From Pseudomonadota bacterium (GTDB lineage: Bacteria; Pseudomonadota; Gammaproteobacteria; Burkholderiales; Burkholderiaceae_C), in assembly GCA_021799355.1 (NCBI GenBank), contig JAJZAQ010000017.1, positions 1 to 53,286 on the forward strand: 53,286 nt of DNA. The letters run 5' to 3'. Below the pieces are notes generated by a model. It worked only from the letters and a program-made list of their open reading frames with translations. It did no database searches and was not told the DNA's origin. Positions 16,385 to 25,582 of this stretch are shown here, piece after piece (the first letter of the stretch is position 1; each line of letters begins with the position of its first letter). The translations under genes and the position numbers were made by a program.

Positions 16385-16998
16385 GCCACGCTCCGCAAAT
16401 GCGATGTGTCGTTGACACGGTGCAGCGTCACCCGGCCGTGCGCGTCGAGGTCGAACACGTTCAGGCAGCACGGCTGCTGGGTGATGCGCCAGTAGGCCGA
16501 CAACGGCAGGTCCAGGGCGTGCAACAGCAGCGCGCGGTTGACGCTGTCGTGCCCCACCAGCACCACGGTGTCGCCGGCATGACGTTGCAGCAGGGTACGA
16601 AGGGCGTCGGCGGTGCGTAGCGCCAGATCCTGCAACGATTCGCCAGCGGGAAAACGCACCCACTGCGGCGCCGTTTTCCACAAGGCGTAGCGCTGCGGGT
16701 CCTCGGCGCGCACGTCGTCGTGCGTCTTCCATTGCCATGCGCCATAGTCCAGGTCGTTCATGCCGTCGAGCACTTGCGGCTTGAGCGCGCATGCGGTGGC
16801 GATTTCCGCTGCGGTATCGCGGCAGCGTTGCATCGGGCTGGAGTACACCGCCTGAGGGGTGAATTCCGCGGCGATGCGGCTGGCGACGGCTTTGGCCTGT
16901 TGCCGCCCCCGCGGGGTGAGCTCCAGTTCCATGCGGCCGCGGAAACGCTCGGGATGGATGCCTTCGACTTCTCCGTGTCGGGTGAGGATGATCTGCAT
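16381..16998 (-). CDS. Histidine phosphatase (phosphoglycerate mutase superfamily)
   Basis: This 205-aa protein begins MQIILTRHGEVEG, with the RHG catalytic histidine at residue 8. It contains AVYSSPMQRCRDTA and VVLVGHDSVNRALL, the second-histidine block of the superfamily. It resembles CobC/GpmB-like phosphatases. I choose the start at 16996-16998 because AAAGG lies 7 bases upstream. An in-frame ATG five codons earlier (17011-17013) has no such site. The gene overlaps the HIT gene by 4 bases. The substrate could be a phosphosugar, nucleotide or cobalamin precursor. Confidence 0.88.
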   Translation of the reverse strand: MQIILTRHGEVEGIHPERFRGRMELELTPRGRQQAKAVASRIAAEFTPQAVYSSPMQRCRDTAAEIATACALKPQVLDGMNDLDYGAWQWKTHDDVRAEDPQRYALWKTAPQWVRFPAGESLQDLALRTADALRTLLQRHAGDTVVLVGHDSVNRALLLHALDLPLSAYWRITQQPCCLNVFDLDAHGRVTLHRVNDTSHLRSVA

Positions 16999-17070
16999 CG
17001 GCGGGCCTTTCATGATGGATCGCACATCACGATCCGTTACAGGCAAACTTAACCGGCGGACATGACACAA

Positions 17071-18606
17071 TCAAGATGGACTGTGTAACGCGACGTTCCA
17101 GTTCAGCCGCGCCCATTCGGCAGCTTCCTGCCGCAGGCTGTACTCGGTCAGCGGATTGGCCTTGAGCCAGCGGCGCGGGGCAACGACGTCCAGCGCCGGC
17201 CGGGCGCCCGGCAGACGCACGCCGGTTTGCTGGTATTGCAGCCGCAGCCCGTCGAGGTCCACCGGTGCGCGGTTGCGCGCGAGGATCACGGCCAGCCGCA
17301 GCGCCATCACCGCTTCCAGGTCCAGGCTTTCCAGATCGGTGGCGCTGAGTTTTTTCAGCTTTCCGGTGTGCGCCAGAACGAGCTGCGCCAGCGTCGCCTG
17401 CTCCCCACGGGAAAATCCGGGCATGTCGGCGTTGGCGACGATGTAGGCCGAATGCTTGTGGTATGCGCTGTGCGAGATCGACAGCCCGATTTCATGCAGC
17501 AGCGCAGCCCAGCGCAGCAGCCGTTGCTCGGCTTCGCTGGCCTGTGGCCGCAGCTGGGCATAGAGCTGCAGCGCCAGCGCACTCACCCGCTGCGCCTGTT
17601 GCGGGTCGGCGCCGTAGCGCTGGATGAACTGCTGCGTCGTGACTTCGCGCATGTCTTGCGACTGTTCGCGCCCGAGCAGGTCGTAAAGCACGCCAAGGCG
17701 TAGCGCCGCGTCGGTGACCTCCATCGATTCGATGCCCAGTTCTTCGAACACGCCGAGCATGATCGCCAGGCCGCCGGCCGCCACGGGCACACGGTCGGGC
17801 TTGAGCCCCTCCAGACGCAGCTTGTTCAGGTTGCCGGCGCGCACGAACAGCCGTCGCAGCTCGCGCAGGCCGTGCAGGGTGATGTCGCCAGGCTGGTCGA
17901 TGGGGTTGAGATGGCTGGCACCGATCATGTCGGCCAGCGCGCGCGCCGTGCCGCTGGAACCGACGGCGTGGTTCCAGCCGTTGCGCTTGAAGTCGGCAGC
18001 AATGATCTGGATTTCCTTGCGCGCGGCGATTTCCGCAGCCCGCATGGTGGTTTCGTCCACATGGTTGCCGGGAAAGAACCGCTGACTCATCGACACGCAG
18101 CCGATGTAGAGGGACTCCATCATGCCCGGCTCATAGCCCTGGCCGATGATGAACTCGGTGGAGCCGCCGCCGATGTCGACCACCAGCCGCTTGCCTTGCA
18201 CCACCGATACCGAGTGGGCGGCGCCGATATAGACCAGCCGTGCCTCCTCCCGCCCGGCGATGACCTCGATCGGAAAACCCAGCGCTGCCTGTGCACGCTG
18301 CAAAAACTGCTGCGCGTTTTTCGCCACGCGCACGGTGTTGGTCGCCACGGCGCGCACGCGGTCGGGGTGGAACTGGCGCAGGCGCTCGCCAAAGCGCTGC
18401 AGGGTCTGCAAGGCGATCTGTTGGGACGCTTCAGAGAGAAATTTTTTGTCGTCCAGCCCCGCGGCCAGGCGCACCGGTTCGCGCAGCGAATCCAGCGGGT
18501 AGATCTGCACGCCTGCGGCGCTGTCCTGCGCACGGCCGATGAGCATGCGAAAACTGTTCGACCCGAGATCGACAGCAGCGAGTTGTTGATTCAGCAAGGA
18601 AGGCAT
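17071..18606 (-). CDS. ppx: Exopolyphosphatase (Ppx/GppA family)
   Basis: This 511-aa protein has the ASKHA-fold phosphatase start AAVDLGSNSFRMLIGR and the second phosphate loop VVDIGGGSTEFIIG. An HD-like C-terminal region follows, with LHEIGLSISHSAYHKHS. Ppx removes terminal phosphates from polyphosphate, and GppA relatives also act on pppGpp. Length fits the two-module E. coli Ppx. It diverges from ppk, with 129 bases between the two starts. That interval contains a Pho box, so synthesis and degradation of polyphosphate can be co-regulated. Confidence 0.93.
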   Translation of the reverse strand: MPSLLNQQLAAVDLGSNSFRMLIGRAQDSAAGVQIYPLDSLREPVRLAAGLDDKKFLSEASQQIALQTLQRFGERLRQFHPDRVRAVATNTVRVAKNAQQFLQRAQAALGFPIEVIAGREEARLVYIGAAHSVSVVQGKRLVVDIGGGSTEFIIGQGYEPGMMESLYIGCVSMSQRFFPGNHVDETTMRAAEIAARKEIQIIAADFKRNGWNHAVGSSGTARALADMIGASHLNPIDQPGDITLHGLRELRRLFVRAGNLNKLRLEGLKPDRVPVAAGGLAIMLGVFEELGIESMEVTDAALRLGVLYDLLGREQSQDMREVTTQQFIQRYGADPQQAQRVSALALQLYAQLRPQASEAEQRLLRWAALLHEIGLSISHSAYHKHSAYIVANADMPGFSRGEQATLAQLVLAHTGKLKKLSATDLESLDLEAVMALRLAVILARNRAPVDLDGLRLQYQQTGVRLPGARPALDVVAPRRWLKANPLTEYSLRQEAAEWARLNWNVALHSPS

Positions 18607-18646
18607 GGGGAAATTGAACGTCGGTTTGATGACGGATTGTTGAACC

Positions 18647-18664
18647 CTGTCATCAAATTTTCAT
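18647..18664 (+). promoter_or_regulatory. Pho box between ppx and ppk
   Basis: CTGTCATCAAATTTTCAT matches the PhoB-binding consensus (two CTGTCAT-type half-sites with 11-base spacing) at 15 of 18 positions by eye. The 11-base register continues outward with weaker half-sites on both sides (TTGTTGA before, GTTGCAT after). It lies 71 bases upstream of the ppk ATG at 18736 and reads toward ppk. Confidence 0.78.
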
Positions 18665-18735
18665 CGCAGAGTTGCATTCTCCGTCGGATTGTCCCGCACG
18701 CTGGCAAAATGCCGGTCTGCCTGTATCAAACCCCC

Positions 18736-20829
18736 ATGTCTGCCAACGCTCCATTTCCCTCACGGCTGCTCAACCGCGAACTGGGCACTCTCGAATTCAA
18801 CCGCCGGGTGCTGTTCCAAGCGCTCGACGACACCAACCCCCTGCTCGAACGGCTGCGGTTTCTCAGCATCGTATCGAGCAATATGGACGAGTTTTTTGAA
18901 ACCCGTGTGGCCACGTTGCAGGACATGCTCGAAGCCGACCCCATGTCCCGCACGCCAGACGGCCGCCTGGTCAGCGACGTGCTTGCCGAGGTGTCCGAGC
19001 GCGCGCATGCCCTCATTGCCGACCAGTACCGCGTGCTGCAGCAGGCCGTGCTGCCCGAACTGGAGCGGGCGGGCATCCGCATCTACCGGGTGAATGACTG
19101 GAGCGAGGCGCAGCGCGCCTGGGCGCAGCATTATTTCGAAACCGAGGTGTCGCCGCTGCTCACCCCGATCGGTCTAGACCCGGCGCATCCGTTTCCCCGC
19201 GTCATCAACAAAAACCTGGTGTTTGCCGTGCAACTGCACGGCACCGATGCGTTTGGCCGCAATATCGAGCTGGGCGTGCTGCAGGCACCGCGCACCCTGC
19301 CGCGCATCGTGCCGATGCCCGCCGAGCTGTGCGACGCGCGCTACGGCTTCATGTTGCTGTCGTCCTGCGTGCAGGCTTTCGCCGGCCAGCTTTTCCCCGG
19401 GCTGGAACTGCGCGGCGTGCACCAGTTCCGCGTCACGCGCAACAGCGAACTGTTCATCGACGATGACGACATCACCAATCTGCGCGCCGCGCTGCAGGGG
19501 GAACTGCGTGCGCGGCATTTCGGCGATGCCGTGCGGCTGGAGGTCGCTGCAGACTGCCCGCGCGAAGTCATCGACCGGCTACTGCGCGAGAACAACATCC
19601 TGCCGCAGGACTGCTACCGCGTCGACGGGCCGGTCAATCTGGTGCGGTTGCAGGAGATTCTCGACCACGTCAACGCCCCGCAGCTGCTGTTTCCGCCCTA
19701 CCAGCCGGCGCTTCCACCCGACTGGCCCGGGGTGGACACGGAAATCTTCGACCGCATCCGCGCCCGCGACCTGCTGCTGCACCATCCCTACGATTCGTTC
19801 GCTCCGGTGGTCGATCTGGTCAAAACCGCCGCACGGGACCCCAGCGTCGTCGCCATCAAGCAGACGATTTACCGCACCGGCGGCAATTCCGAGTTGATGG
19901 ACGCGCTGATCGAGGCGGCGCGAAACGGCAAAGAAGTCACCGTGGTGCTCGAACTCATGGCCCGGCTGGACGAGGAAACGAATATCAACTGGTCGTCGCG
20001 GCTGGAGGACGCCGGAGCGCATGTGGTGTTCGGCGTCGTCGGCTTCAAATGCCACGCCAAGATGCTGCTCATCGTGCGGCGCGAAGCCGATGCCAATAGC
20101 GGCCGCAAGACGCTGCGCATGTATGCGCATCTGAGTACCGGCAACTATCACGCGCGCACGGCTCGCCTCTACACCGACTTCGGGCTGATGACGGCCAATC
20201 CCGAAATCTGCGAAGACGTGCGCCGTGTGTTTCTGCAGATCACCGGCTCCAGTCAGGTGCAGCAACTCAAGCATCTGTGGCAGTCGCCGTTCACGCTGCA
20301 CGCCAATGTGCTCGCGGCCATCGCGCGCGAAGCCGAGCATGCGCGCAACGGCAAACCGGCACGGGTGTGGGCACGGGTCAACGCCCTGCTCGAACCGGCG
20401 GTGATCGAGGCGCTGTACGCCGCGTCGCAGGCCGGGGTGGAAATCCGCCTGCTCGTGCGGGGTGCCTGCATGCTGCGTCCGGGTGTGCCGGGGTTGTCGG
20501 ACAACATCCGCGTGCGCTCGACCATCGGCCGCTTCCTGGAGCATTCGCGTGTGTTTTATTTCCACAACGGCGGCGAAGCCGAGGTATACATCTCCTCGGC
20601 AGACTGGATGGAACGCAATCTGCTGCGCCGGGTGGAAATCGCCGTGCCGCTGCTCGACAACCGCATCAAGGCGCAGGTCATCCGCGAAGGCCTGCGCATG
20701 CAGTGGCAGCACCCGGGCAACGCCTGGGACATGGACAGCGACGGCAACTACCACCGGCCGCGAGGCTCACGCAGCAGGCTGAGCTGCCACCAGGTGTTGA
20801 TGCATTCACGGCTGAAGCATCAGAACTGA
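18736..20829 (+). CDS. ppk1: Polyphosphate kinase 1
   Basis: This 697-aa protein has normal PPK1 length. It reversibly transfers the terminal phosphate of ATP to polyphosphate. The N-terminal domain opens LLNRELGTLEFNRRVL. The catalytic domains include KQTIYRTGG, the phospho-histidine block VGFKCHAKMLLIVRRE, HLSTGNYHARTARLYTD, and the C-terminal YISSADWMERNL. The start at 18736 gives the usual short leader before SRLLNREL. An ATG at 18709 would add nine residues. The open frame back to 17872 is only antisense to ppx. It ends 18 bases from the convergent phoR stop. Confidence 0.95.
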   Translation: MSANAPFPSRLLNRELGTLEFNRRVLFQALDDTNPLLERLRFLSIVSSNMDEFFETRVATLQDMLEADPMSRTPDGRLVSDVLAEVSERAHALIADQYRVLQQAVLPELERAGIRIYRVNDWSEAQRAWAQHYFETEVSPLLTPIGLDPAHPFPRVINKNLVFAVQLHGTDAFGRNIELGVLQAPRTLPRIVPMPAELCDARYGFMLLSSCVQAFAGQLFPGLELRGVHQFRVTRNSELFIDDDDITNLRAALQGELRARHFGDAVRLEVAADCPREVIDRLLRENNILPQDCYRVDGPVNLVRLQEILDHVNAPQLLFPPYQPALPPDWPGVDTEIFDRIRARDLLLHHPYDSFAPVVDLVKTAARDPSVVAIKQTIYRTGGNSELMDALIEAARNGKEVTVVLELMARLDEETNINWSSRLEDAGAHVVFGVVGFKCHAKMLLIVRREADANSGRKTLRMYAHLSTGNYHARTARLYTDFGLMTANPEICEDVRRVFLQITGSSQVQQLKHLWQSPFTLHANVLAAIAREAEHARNGKPARVWARVNALLEPAVIEALYAASQAGVEIRLLVRGACMLRPGVPGLSDNIRVRSTIGRFLEHSRVFYFHNGGEAEVYISSADWMERNLLRRVEIAVPLLDNRIKAQVIREGLRMQWQHPGNAWDMDSDGNYHRPRGSRSRLSCHQVLMHSRLKHQN

Positions 20830-20846
20830 ACGCTGCGCCGCAGCAC

Positions 20847-22211
20847 TCAGGCCGCCTGCCGTGTCGGGGCGTCGTGTCCGCCGGTGTTGCGTGGTGACTG
20901 CGCGGCAACCAGCCGCGCGGCAGGAAAACGCACGGCAAACCGGCTGCCCTTGCCCAGGGTGCTCGATATCAACAACTCGGCCTGATGGCGCAACAGCACG
21001 TGTTTGGCGATCGCCAGGCCCAGGCCGGTGCCGCCGGATTCGCGCGAGCGTCCGCGGTCCACACGGTAAAAGCGCTCGGTCAAGCGCGGGATGTGTTCGG
21101 CGGCGATGCCGATTCCGGTGTCGGTGACGCTGAATTCGGCATAGCGAGGCTGGCCGGCCTCGATCACGGCGCTCCATTCCAGCCGGATCGACCCGCCTTC
21201 AGGGGTGTAGCGCACCGCATTGCTCACCAGATTCGATAGCGCCGAGTGCAGTTCCTGTGGACTACCGCGCAGCCAGAGGTCGGTCTGCACGACGGCGGTG
21301 ATGGCGTGCCGCCCGGCGGACAATGCCAGCGCCTCGTTTTTGTATTGCGCCATCATCGCGCTCATGTCGATGTCTTGTTCGGGGGGCGGGTAGGGATCGC
21401 CCTCCAGACGGGCGAGCACGAGAAGGTCATCGACCAGATGACGCATCCGCTCCGACTGTGCCTGCATCAGATCGAGCATGTGCAGGCGCTGTGGTTCATC
21501 CAGCGGCATGTCGCGCATGGTTTCGACAAAGCCGCCGAGCACGGTCAGCGGGGTCTTGATTTCGTGTGACACGTTGGCGACGAAATCGCGGCGCATCGAT
21601 TCGGTCCGCTCGAACTGGGTGATGTCTTGCGACAGCAGCAGTTTTTGCTGCTCACCGTAGGGGAAAATCTGCACACTCAGGGTGAATTGCCCCCGCGACC
21701 CGGCGCGCTGCAGATGCAGCGGCTCCTGAAAGCGCTGCGCCTGCAGATAGGCGACGAATTCCGGATTGCGGATGAGATGAACGGCGTGCTGGCGCAGATC
21801 CCGCTGCGCATCCAGGCCGAAATGCTGCGCCGCCGTGGCGTTGCACCAGTCGATCTGGTTGTTTTCATCGAGCAAAATCACGCCGTTGGGCGAGACCTGC
21901 AGCGCCTCGATGAAGCGCTGCAGCTTCGATTCCTCGTAACGCAGGCGCGCGGCGCATAGCCGCGCTTGCCGCGTCAGCCGGTAGAACACTTCGGCCCACG
22001 CGCCCGTTCCACGCGGCGGCGGCGAGCCTTCGGGAGATTTCAGCCAGCGCAGCAGCCGGGACAAAGCCAGCGAATCCCGCAAAATCGCCAGCGAAAACAC
22101 CAGAAGCGCGCCGGTCATGGCCCCCGTAAGACCATCGGCCCAAGCGCCGGCCAGACAGGCCAGCGCGGCCAACAGCAAAATCACGGCCACCCGCCAGATG
22201 ACGGCCCTCAT
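20847..22211 (-). CDS. phoR: Phosphate regulon sensor histidine kinase PhoR
   Basis: This 454-aa protein starts with two membrane spans (about residues 5-20 and 30-45) with almost no periplasmic loop, as in PhoR proteins that sense through the Pst-PhoU complex. A PAS domain (about 100-200, with VSPNGVILLDENNQIDWCN) precedes the HisKA motif FVANVSHEIKTPL, with the phospho-acceptor at H216. The ATPase boxes are LSNLVSNAVRYTPEGG, DTGIGI and GGTGLGLAIAKHVL. It phosphorylates PhoB when phosphate is scarce. It starts 87 bases after the phoB stop. Confidence 0.95.
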   Translation of the reverse strand: MRAVIWRVAVILLLAALACLAGAWADGLTGAMTGALLVFSLAILRDSLALSRLLRWLKSPEGSPPPRGTGAWAEVFYRLTRQARLCAARLRYEESKLQRFIEALQVSPNGVILLDENNQIDWCNATAAQHFGLDAQRDLRQHAVHLIRNPEFVAYLQAQRFQEPLHLQRAGSRGQFTLSVQIFPYGEQQKLLLSQDITQFERTESMRRDFVANVSHEIKTPLTVLGGFVETMRDMPLDEPQRLHMLDLMQAQSERMRHLVDDLLVLARLEGDPYPPPEQDIDMSAMMAQYKNEALALSAGRHAITAVVQTDLWLRGSPQELHSALSNLVSNAVRYTPEGGSIRLEWSAVIEAGQPRYAEFSVTDTGIGIAAEHIPRLTERFYRVDRGRSRESGGTGLGLAIAKHVLLRHQAELLISSTLGKGSRFAVRFPAARLVAAQSPRNTGGHDAPTRQAA

Positions 22212-22298
22212 GCGACGCCCTGCCCGGCCAGTCGATGTTTCGCCGGTTTCATCGGTTGCGCCAGATTCGCGGCGCTTGGGTCGGCATGCGCGAGCCGA

Positions 22299-23033
22299 TC
22301 AGGCGGCGGAGGCTTGCGCAGCCCTGTTTTGCGCGCTGAACCGGTACCCGGCACCACGCACCGTTTCGACCATGTCGGCACACTGCACCTGCGATAGCGC
22401 CTCCCGCAAGCGCTTGATATGCACATCGACCGTGCGCTCCTCGATGAACACATGGTCGCCCCAGACCTTGTCGAGCAGTGCACCGCGGCTGTGCACCCGC
22501 TCCGGGTGCGCCATCAGGTAATGCAGCAGTTTGAACTCGGTCGGGCCAAGGCGGATTTCGACGGCATCGCGACGGTTTTTCTTGTAGAGCGCGCGTCGGC
22601 TCGACGGATCGACCGACAGCCCGCCCATTTCGACCAGTTCATCGGTGAGTTGCGGCGCACGCCGCCGCAACACGGCGCGAATCCGTGCCAGCAGTTCCTT
22701 GGGCGAGAACGGCTTGGTGATGTAGTCGTCGGCACCCGCATCCAGGCCTTGCACCTTGTCCCCTTCCTCGCCGCGAGCGGTCAGCAAAATGATGGGGATT
22801 CCCTTGGTGCGTGAGTCGGCGCGCAGCGCCCGGGCCAACGCCACACCCGACATGCCGGGCAGCATCCAGTCGATCAGCAGGACATCGGGCAATACGTCGC
22901 GGATGACGCGCAGGGCCTCTTCGGCGCTGGCTGCGCGGATCGGGCAATGTCCGGCATGCTGCAGATTGATTGCCAGCAGTTCGGCAATCGCCGGCTCGTC
23001 CTCGACAATCAAAATATTACTCGACAGACTCAT
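22299..23033 (-). CDS. phoB: Phosphate regulon response regulator PhoB
   Basis: This 244-aa protein has a receiver domain at residues 1-120 with the acidic pocket (VEDEP), the phospho-acceptor D55 (LLIDWMLPG), and TAR and TKPFSPKEL. The winged-helix OmpR/PhoB DNA-binding domain follows, with LGPTEFKLLHYLMAHP, WGDHVFIEERTVDVHIKRLR and VRGAGYRF. It binds Pho boxes, three of which I find in this window. It sits between phoU and phoR on the same strand. Confidence 0.96.
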   Translation of the reverse strand: MSLSSNILIVEDEPAIAELLAINLQHAGHCPIRAASAEEALRVIRDVLPDVLLIDWMLPGMSGVALARALRADSRTKGIPIILLTARGEEGDKVQGLDAGADDYITKPFSPKELLARIRAVLRRRAPQLTDELVEMGGLSVDPSSRRALYKKNRRDAVEIRLGPTEFKLLHYLMAHPERVHSRGALLDKVWGDHVFIEERTVDVHIKRLREALSQVQCADMVETVRGAGYRFSAQNRAAQASAA

Positions 23034-23051
23034 GGATTGACGGCGTGAAAA

Positions 23052-23084
23052 ATGGAAACGACATCATGGAAACGACATCATGGA
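23052..23084. repeat. 14-base tandem repeat between phoU and phoB
   Basis: The unit ATGGAAACGACATC occurs at 23052-23065 and 23066-23079, with a partial third copy starting at 23080. It fills part of the 78-base interval between the phoU stop and the phoB start. On the transcribed (minus) strand it reads GATGTCGTTTCCAT. No known binding site matches. Confidence 0.9.
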
Positions 23085-23111
23085 AAGGACAGCAGCACAA
23101 AAGCGCGCAGA

Positions 23112-23819
23112 TCAAAGCGAGCCGGCGACTTCACGGAATGCTTCCTTGTTATGGCGAACATCCAGGCCACGAACGATGTAAATGACAAACTCTGCAATGC
23201 TCTTGGCATGATCGCCGATGCGCTCGATGGCTTTGGCGACAAACATCATGTCCAGCATGGTCGAGATCGTGCGCGGGTCTTCCATGACGTGGGTGATGAC
23301 TTTGCGCGTAAAACCATCGAATTCATCGTCGATCCGGCTGTCGGCCTCGACAATATCGACCGCTGCCTTTTCGTCGAGACGGGCAAACGCATCGAGTGAT
23401 TTGCGCAACTGCTCGATCGCCAGGTCCGCCGCATGCTGCAGGTCACTGATGCCAATAGCCACTGTCGAACCGTTTTCAACGATGTCCCGCGCCATCCGCG
23501 CGATGCGCGCGGCCTCGTCTCCGGCCCGTTCCAAATTAGTAATGGTCTTGGAGATGGCAATGAGCAGGCGTAAATCGCGTGCGGTAGGCTGGCGTTTGGC
23601 AATGATTTGCGTGACATCGGAATCGATATCGACTTCCATTTGATTCACGCGCTTTTCCACCTGCAGCACCGTACGCGCAGCATCGATGTCCAGATGCCGC
23701 AGCGCATAAATCGACTGCGCCAGTTGCGACTCGACCAGCCCCCCCATTTCGAGCACACGGGTCGAAACCGAGTTGATTTCAGCATCGAATTGAGTCGACA
23801 GGTGCGGTTTGTTTTCCAT
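23112..23819 (-). CDS. phoU: Phosphate signalling protein PhoU
   Basis: This 235-aa, all-helical protein is built of two PhoU repeats. The first includes MGGLVESQLAQSIYALRHLD, and the second includes MARDIVENGSTVAIGI and AKAIERIGDHAKSIAEFVIYIVRG. The E/D-rich metal sites of the family (ERAGDEAARIA and ERIGDHAKSIAE) are present. PhoU couples the Pst transporter to PhoR and dampens signalling when phosphate is plentiful. It follows pstB1 by 51 bases. The coding sequence looks noticeably less GC-rich than the genes around it. Confidence 0.95.
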   Translation of the reverse strand: MENKPHLSTQFDAEINSVSTRVLEMGGLVESQLAQSIYALRHLDIDAARTVLQVEKRVNQMEVDIDSDVTQIIAKRQPTARDLRLLIAISKTITNLERAGDEAARIARMARDIVENGSTVAIGISDLQHAADLAIEQLRKSLDAFARLDEKAAVDIVEADSRIDDEFDGFTRKVITHVMEDPRTISTMLDMMFVAKAIERIGDHAKSIAEFVIYIVRGLDVRHNKEAFREVAGSL

Positions 23820-23870
23820 GATCGTCGCCTGAAAGTGTTTGAATCGAATCGTCAGCAGCCAGTCGTCACA

Positions 23871-24701
23871 TCAACCGAAGCGGCCGGTGATGTAGTCTTC
23901 TGTTTCCTGCTTTTTCGGTTTGAGGAAAATCTGGTCGGTTTCACCGAATTCGATCATTTCGCCCAGATACATATAGGCTGTAAAATCCGAAATGCGCGCA
24001 GCCTGCTGCATGTTGTGCGTCACGATGACCACCGTGTAGTCCTTTTTCAGCTCCGTGACGAGCTCTTCAACCTTGGCGGTGGAAATCGGATCCAGCGCCG
24101 AGGTGGGCTCATCGAGAAGCAAGACTTCAGGCCGGATGGCAATGCCACGGGCAATGCACAGACGCTGCTGCTGCCCGCCCGACAAACTCATGCCATTTTG
24201 CTGCAGCTTGTCCTTGACTTCAGCCCACAACCCTGCCTTGGTCAGACTGGCCTCGACACGTTCGTCCATTTCGGCACGGCTGAGTTTTTCGTAGAGCCGC
24301 ACGCCAAAGGCGATGTTCTCATAAATGGACATCGGAAATGGGGTCGGTTTTTGAAAAACCATGCCGATTTTTGCGCGGATCAGCGAAATGTTTTTCTTTG
24401 ACGTCAGGATGTTTTCGCCATCGATATTGATCTCGCCTTCCGCACGTTGTCCGGGATAAAGCGCATACATCAGGTTGAACATGCGCAGCAGCGTCGATTT
24501 GCCGCAGCCCGACGGGCCAATGAATGCCGTGACCTGATTCTGTGGAATGTCGAGATTGACGTCCTTGATCGCACGGAAATTGCCGTAATAAAAATTCAGG
24601 TTGCGCGTGCGGATTTTGATGGGCAGATTTTTGACAGCGCTTTCCGTCGCCGTTGATGCTGACGTTGCGTCCTGCGTCGAAGCCGGAGAGACGATTGACA
24701 T
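23871..24701 (-). CDS. pstB: Phosphate ABC transporter ATPase PstB (canonical system)
   Basis: This 276-aa protein has Walker [10 protein letters not shown], signature LSGGQQQR, Walker [12 protein letters not shown] and the H-loop [12 protein letters not shown]. The C-terminal [19 protein letters not shown] is typical of PstB. The first about 28 residues are a polar Ser/Thr-rich leader. The start is the ATG at 24699-24701. It is separated from pstA1 by 32 bases. It is a clear paralogue of the second PstB at 27817-28674, but codon choice and base composition differ (more A/T here). Confidence 0.95.
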   Translation of the reverse strand: MSIVSPASTQDATSASTATESAVKNLPIKIRTRNLNFYYGNFRAIKDVNLDIPQNQVTAFIGPSGCGKSTLLRMFNLMYALYPGQRAEGEINIDGENILTSKKNISLIRAKIGMVFQKPTPFPMSIYENIAFGVRLYEKLSRAEMDERVEASLTKAGLWAEVKDKLQQNGMSLSGGQQQRLCIARGIAIRPEVLLLDEPTSALDPISTAKVEELVTELKKDYTVVIVTHNMQQAARISDFTAYMYLGEMIEFGETDQIFLKPKKQETEDYITGRFG

Positions 24702-24733
24702 GGGCAGTGCAAGAAAAAGTGATGGAATACGCC

Positions 24734-25582
24734 TCAAATTTTGGGGCCGCCGCGGTTGATCAACCAGCGCGATCCAAGACTCAAGGCGAGAATGAAGACG
24801 ACGGCGATGAAAGCGCCTGCCCAGGCCATTTGCTGCCAGTTGGCGTACGGGCTCATGGCGAACTGGAAGATCACGACCGGAAGGTTGGCGATCGGGTGCC
24901 ACAGGTCATTGCTGTAATACTGGTTGTTCAACGCCGTGAACAGCAGTGGTGCCGTCTCCCCGCTGATCCGGGCAACGCCGAGAATGATGCCGGTCAAAAT
25001 CCCTGTGGATGCTGCCTTCCAGGTAATTTTGGTCACCATTTTCCAGTAGGGTGTTCCGAGAGCGATGGCGGCCTCGCGCAGCGAGCCGGGAACCAGACGC
25101 AGCATTTCATCGGTCGTGCGCACGACGACCGGAATCAAAATCAGCGCAAGCGCGACACCTCCGGAAAATGCGGAAAAATGCCCCAGCGGATCGACCAGAA
25201 TCGCGTAGGCGAACAAACCGATGACAATCGATGGCGCGCTGAGCAGGATGTCATTGAGGAATCGCACGATAGCGCCGAGTTTGTGTTTGACGGCGAATTC
25301 ACCCAGCCAGGTGCCGGCGAGCACGCCAATTGGTGTGCCGATCACCACAGCGATGGCGAGCAGGATCAGGCTGCCGACGAAGGCGTTACGCAAACCACCC
25401 CCCTCAGACCCAGGCGGCGGAGTGTCCTGTGTGAACAAATGCAGGTTGATGGCTGGCAACCCATAGCGCAGTGTGGTCCACAGAATCCAGACGACCCAGA
25501 AAATGCCGAATAATGTCATCAACACGGCAATGGTCATATTGACCAGATTGATCAATTGCCGCTTGGTATACAGAGACATCAT
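24734..25582 (-). CDS. pstA: Phosphate ABC transporter permease PstA (canonical system)
   Basis: This 282-aa permease has six predicted spans and the standard length for PstA. The ABC permease coupling motif is in the segment [20 protein letters not shown], followed by [23 protein letters not shown] periplasmic loop containing [13 protein letters not shown] follows helix 1. Its ATG overlaps the pstC1 stop (ATGA at 25579-25582), so the two permease subunits are translationally coupled. Confidence 0.95.
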   Translation of the reverse strand: MMSLYTKRQLINLVNMTIAVLMTLFGIFWVVWILWTTLRYGLPAINLHLFTQDTPPPGSEGGGLRNAFVGSLILLAIAVVIGTPIGVLAGTWLGEFAVKHKLGAIVRFLNDILLSAPSIVIGLFAYAILVDPLGHFSAFSGGVALALILIPVVVRTTDEMLRLVPGSLREAAIALGTPYWKMVTKITWKAASTGILTGIILGVARISGETAPLLFTALNNQYYSNDLWHPIANLPVVIFQFAMSPYANWQQMAWAGAFIAVVFILALSLGSRWLINRGGPKI

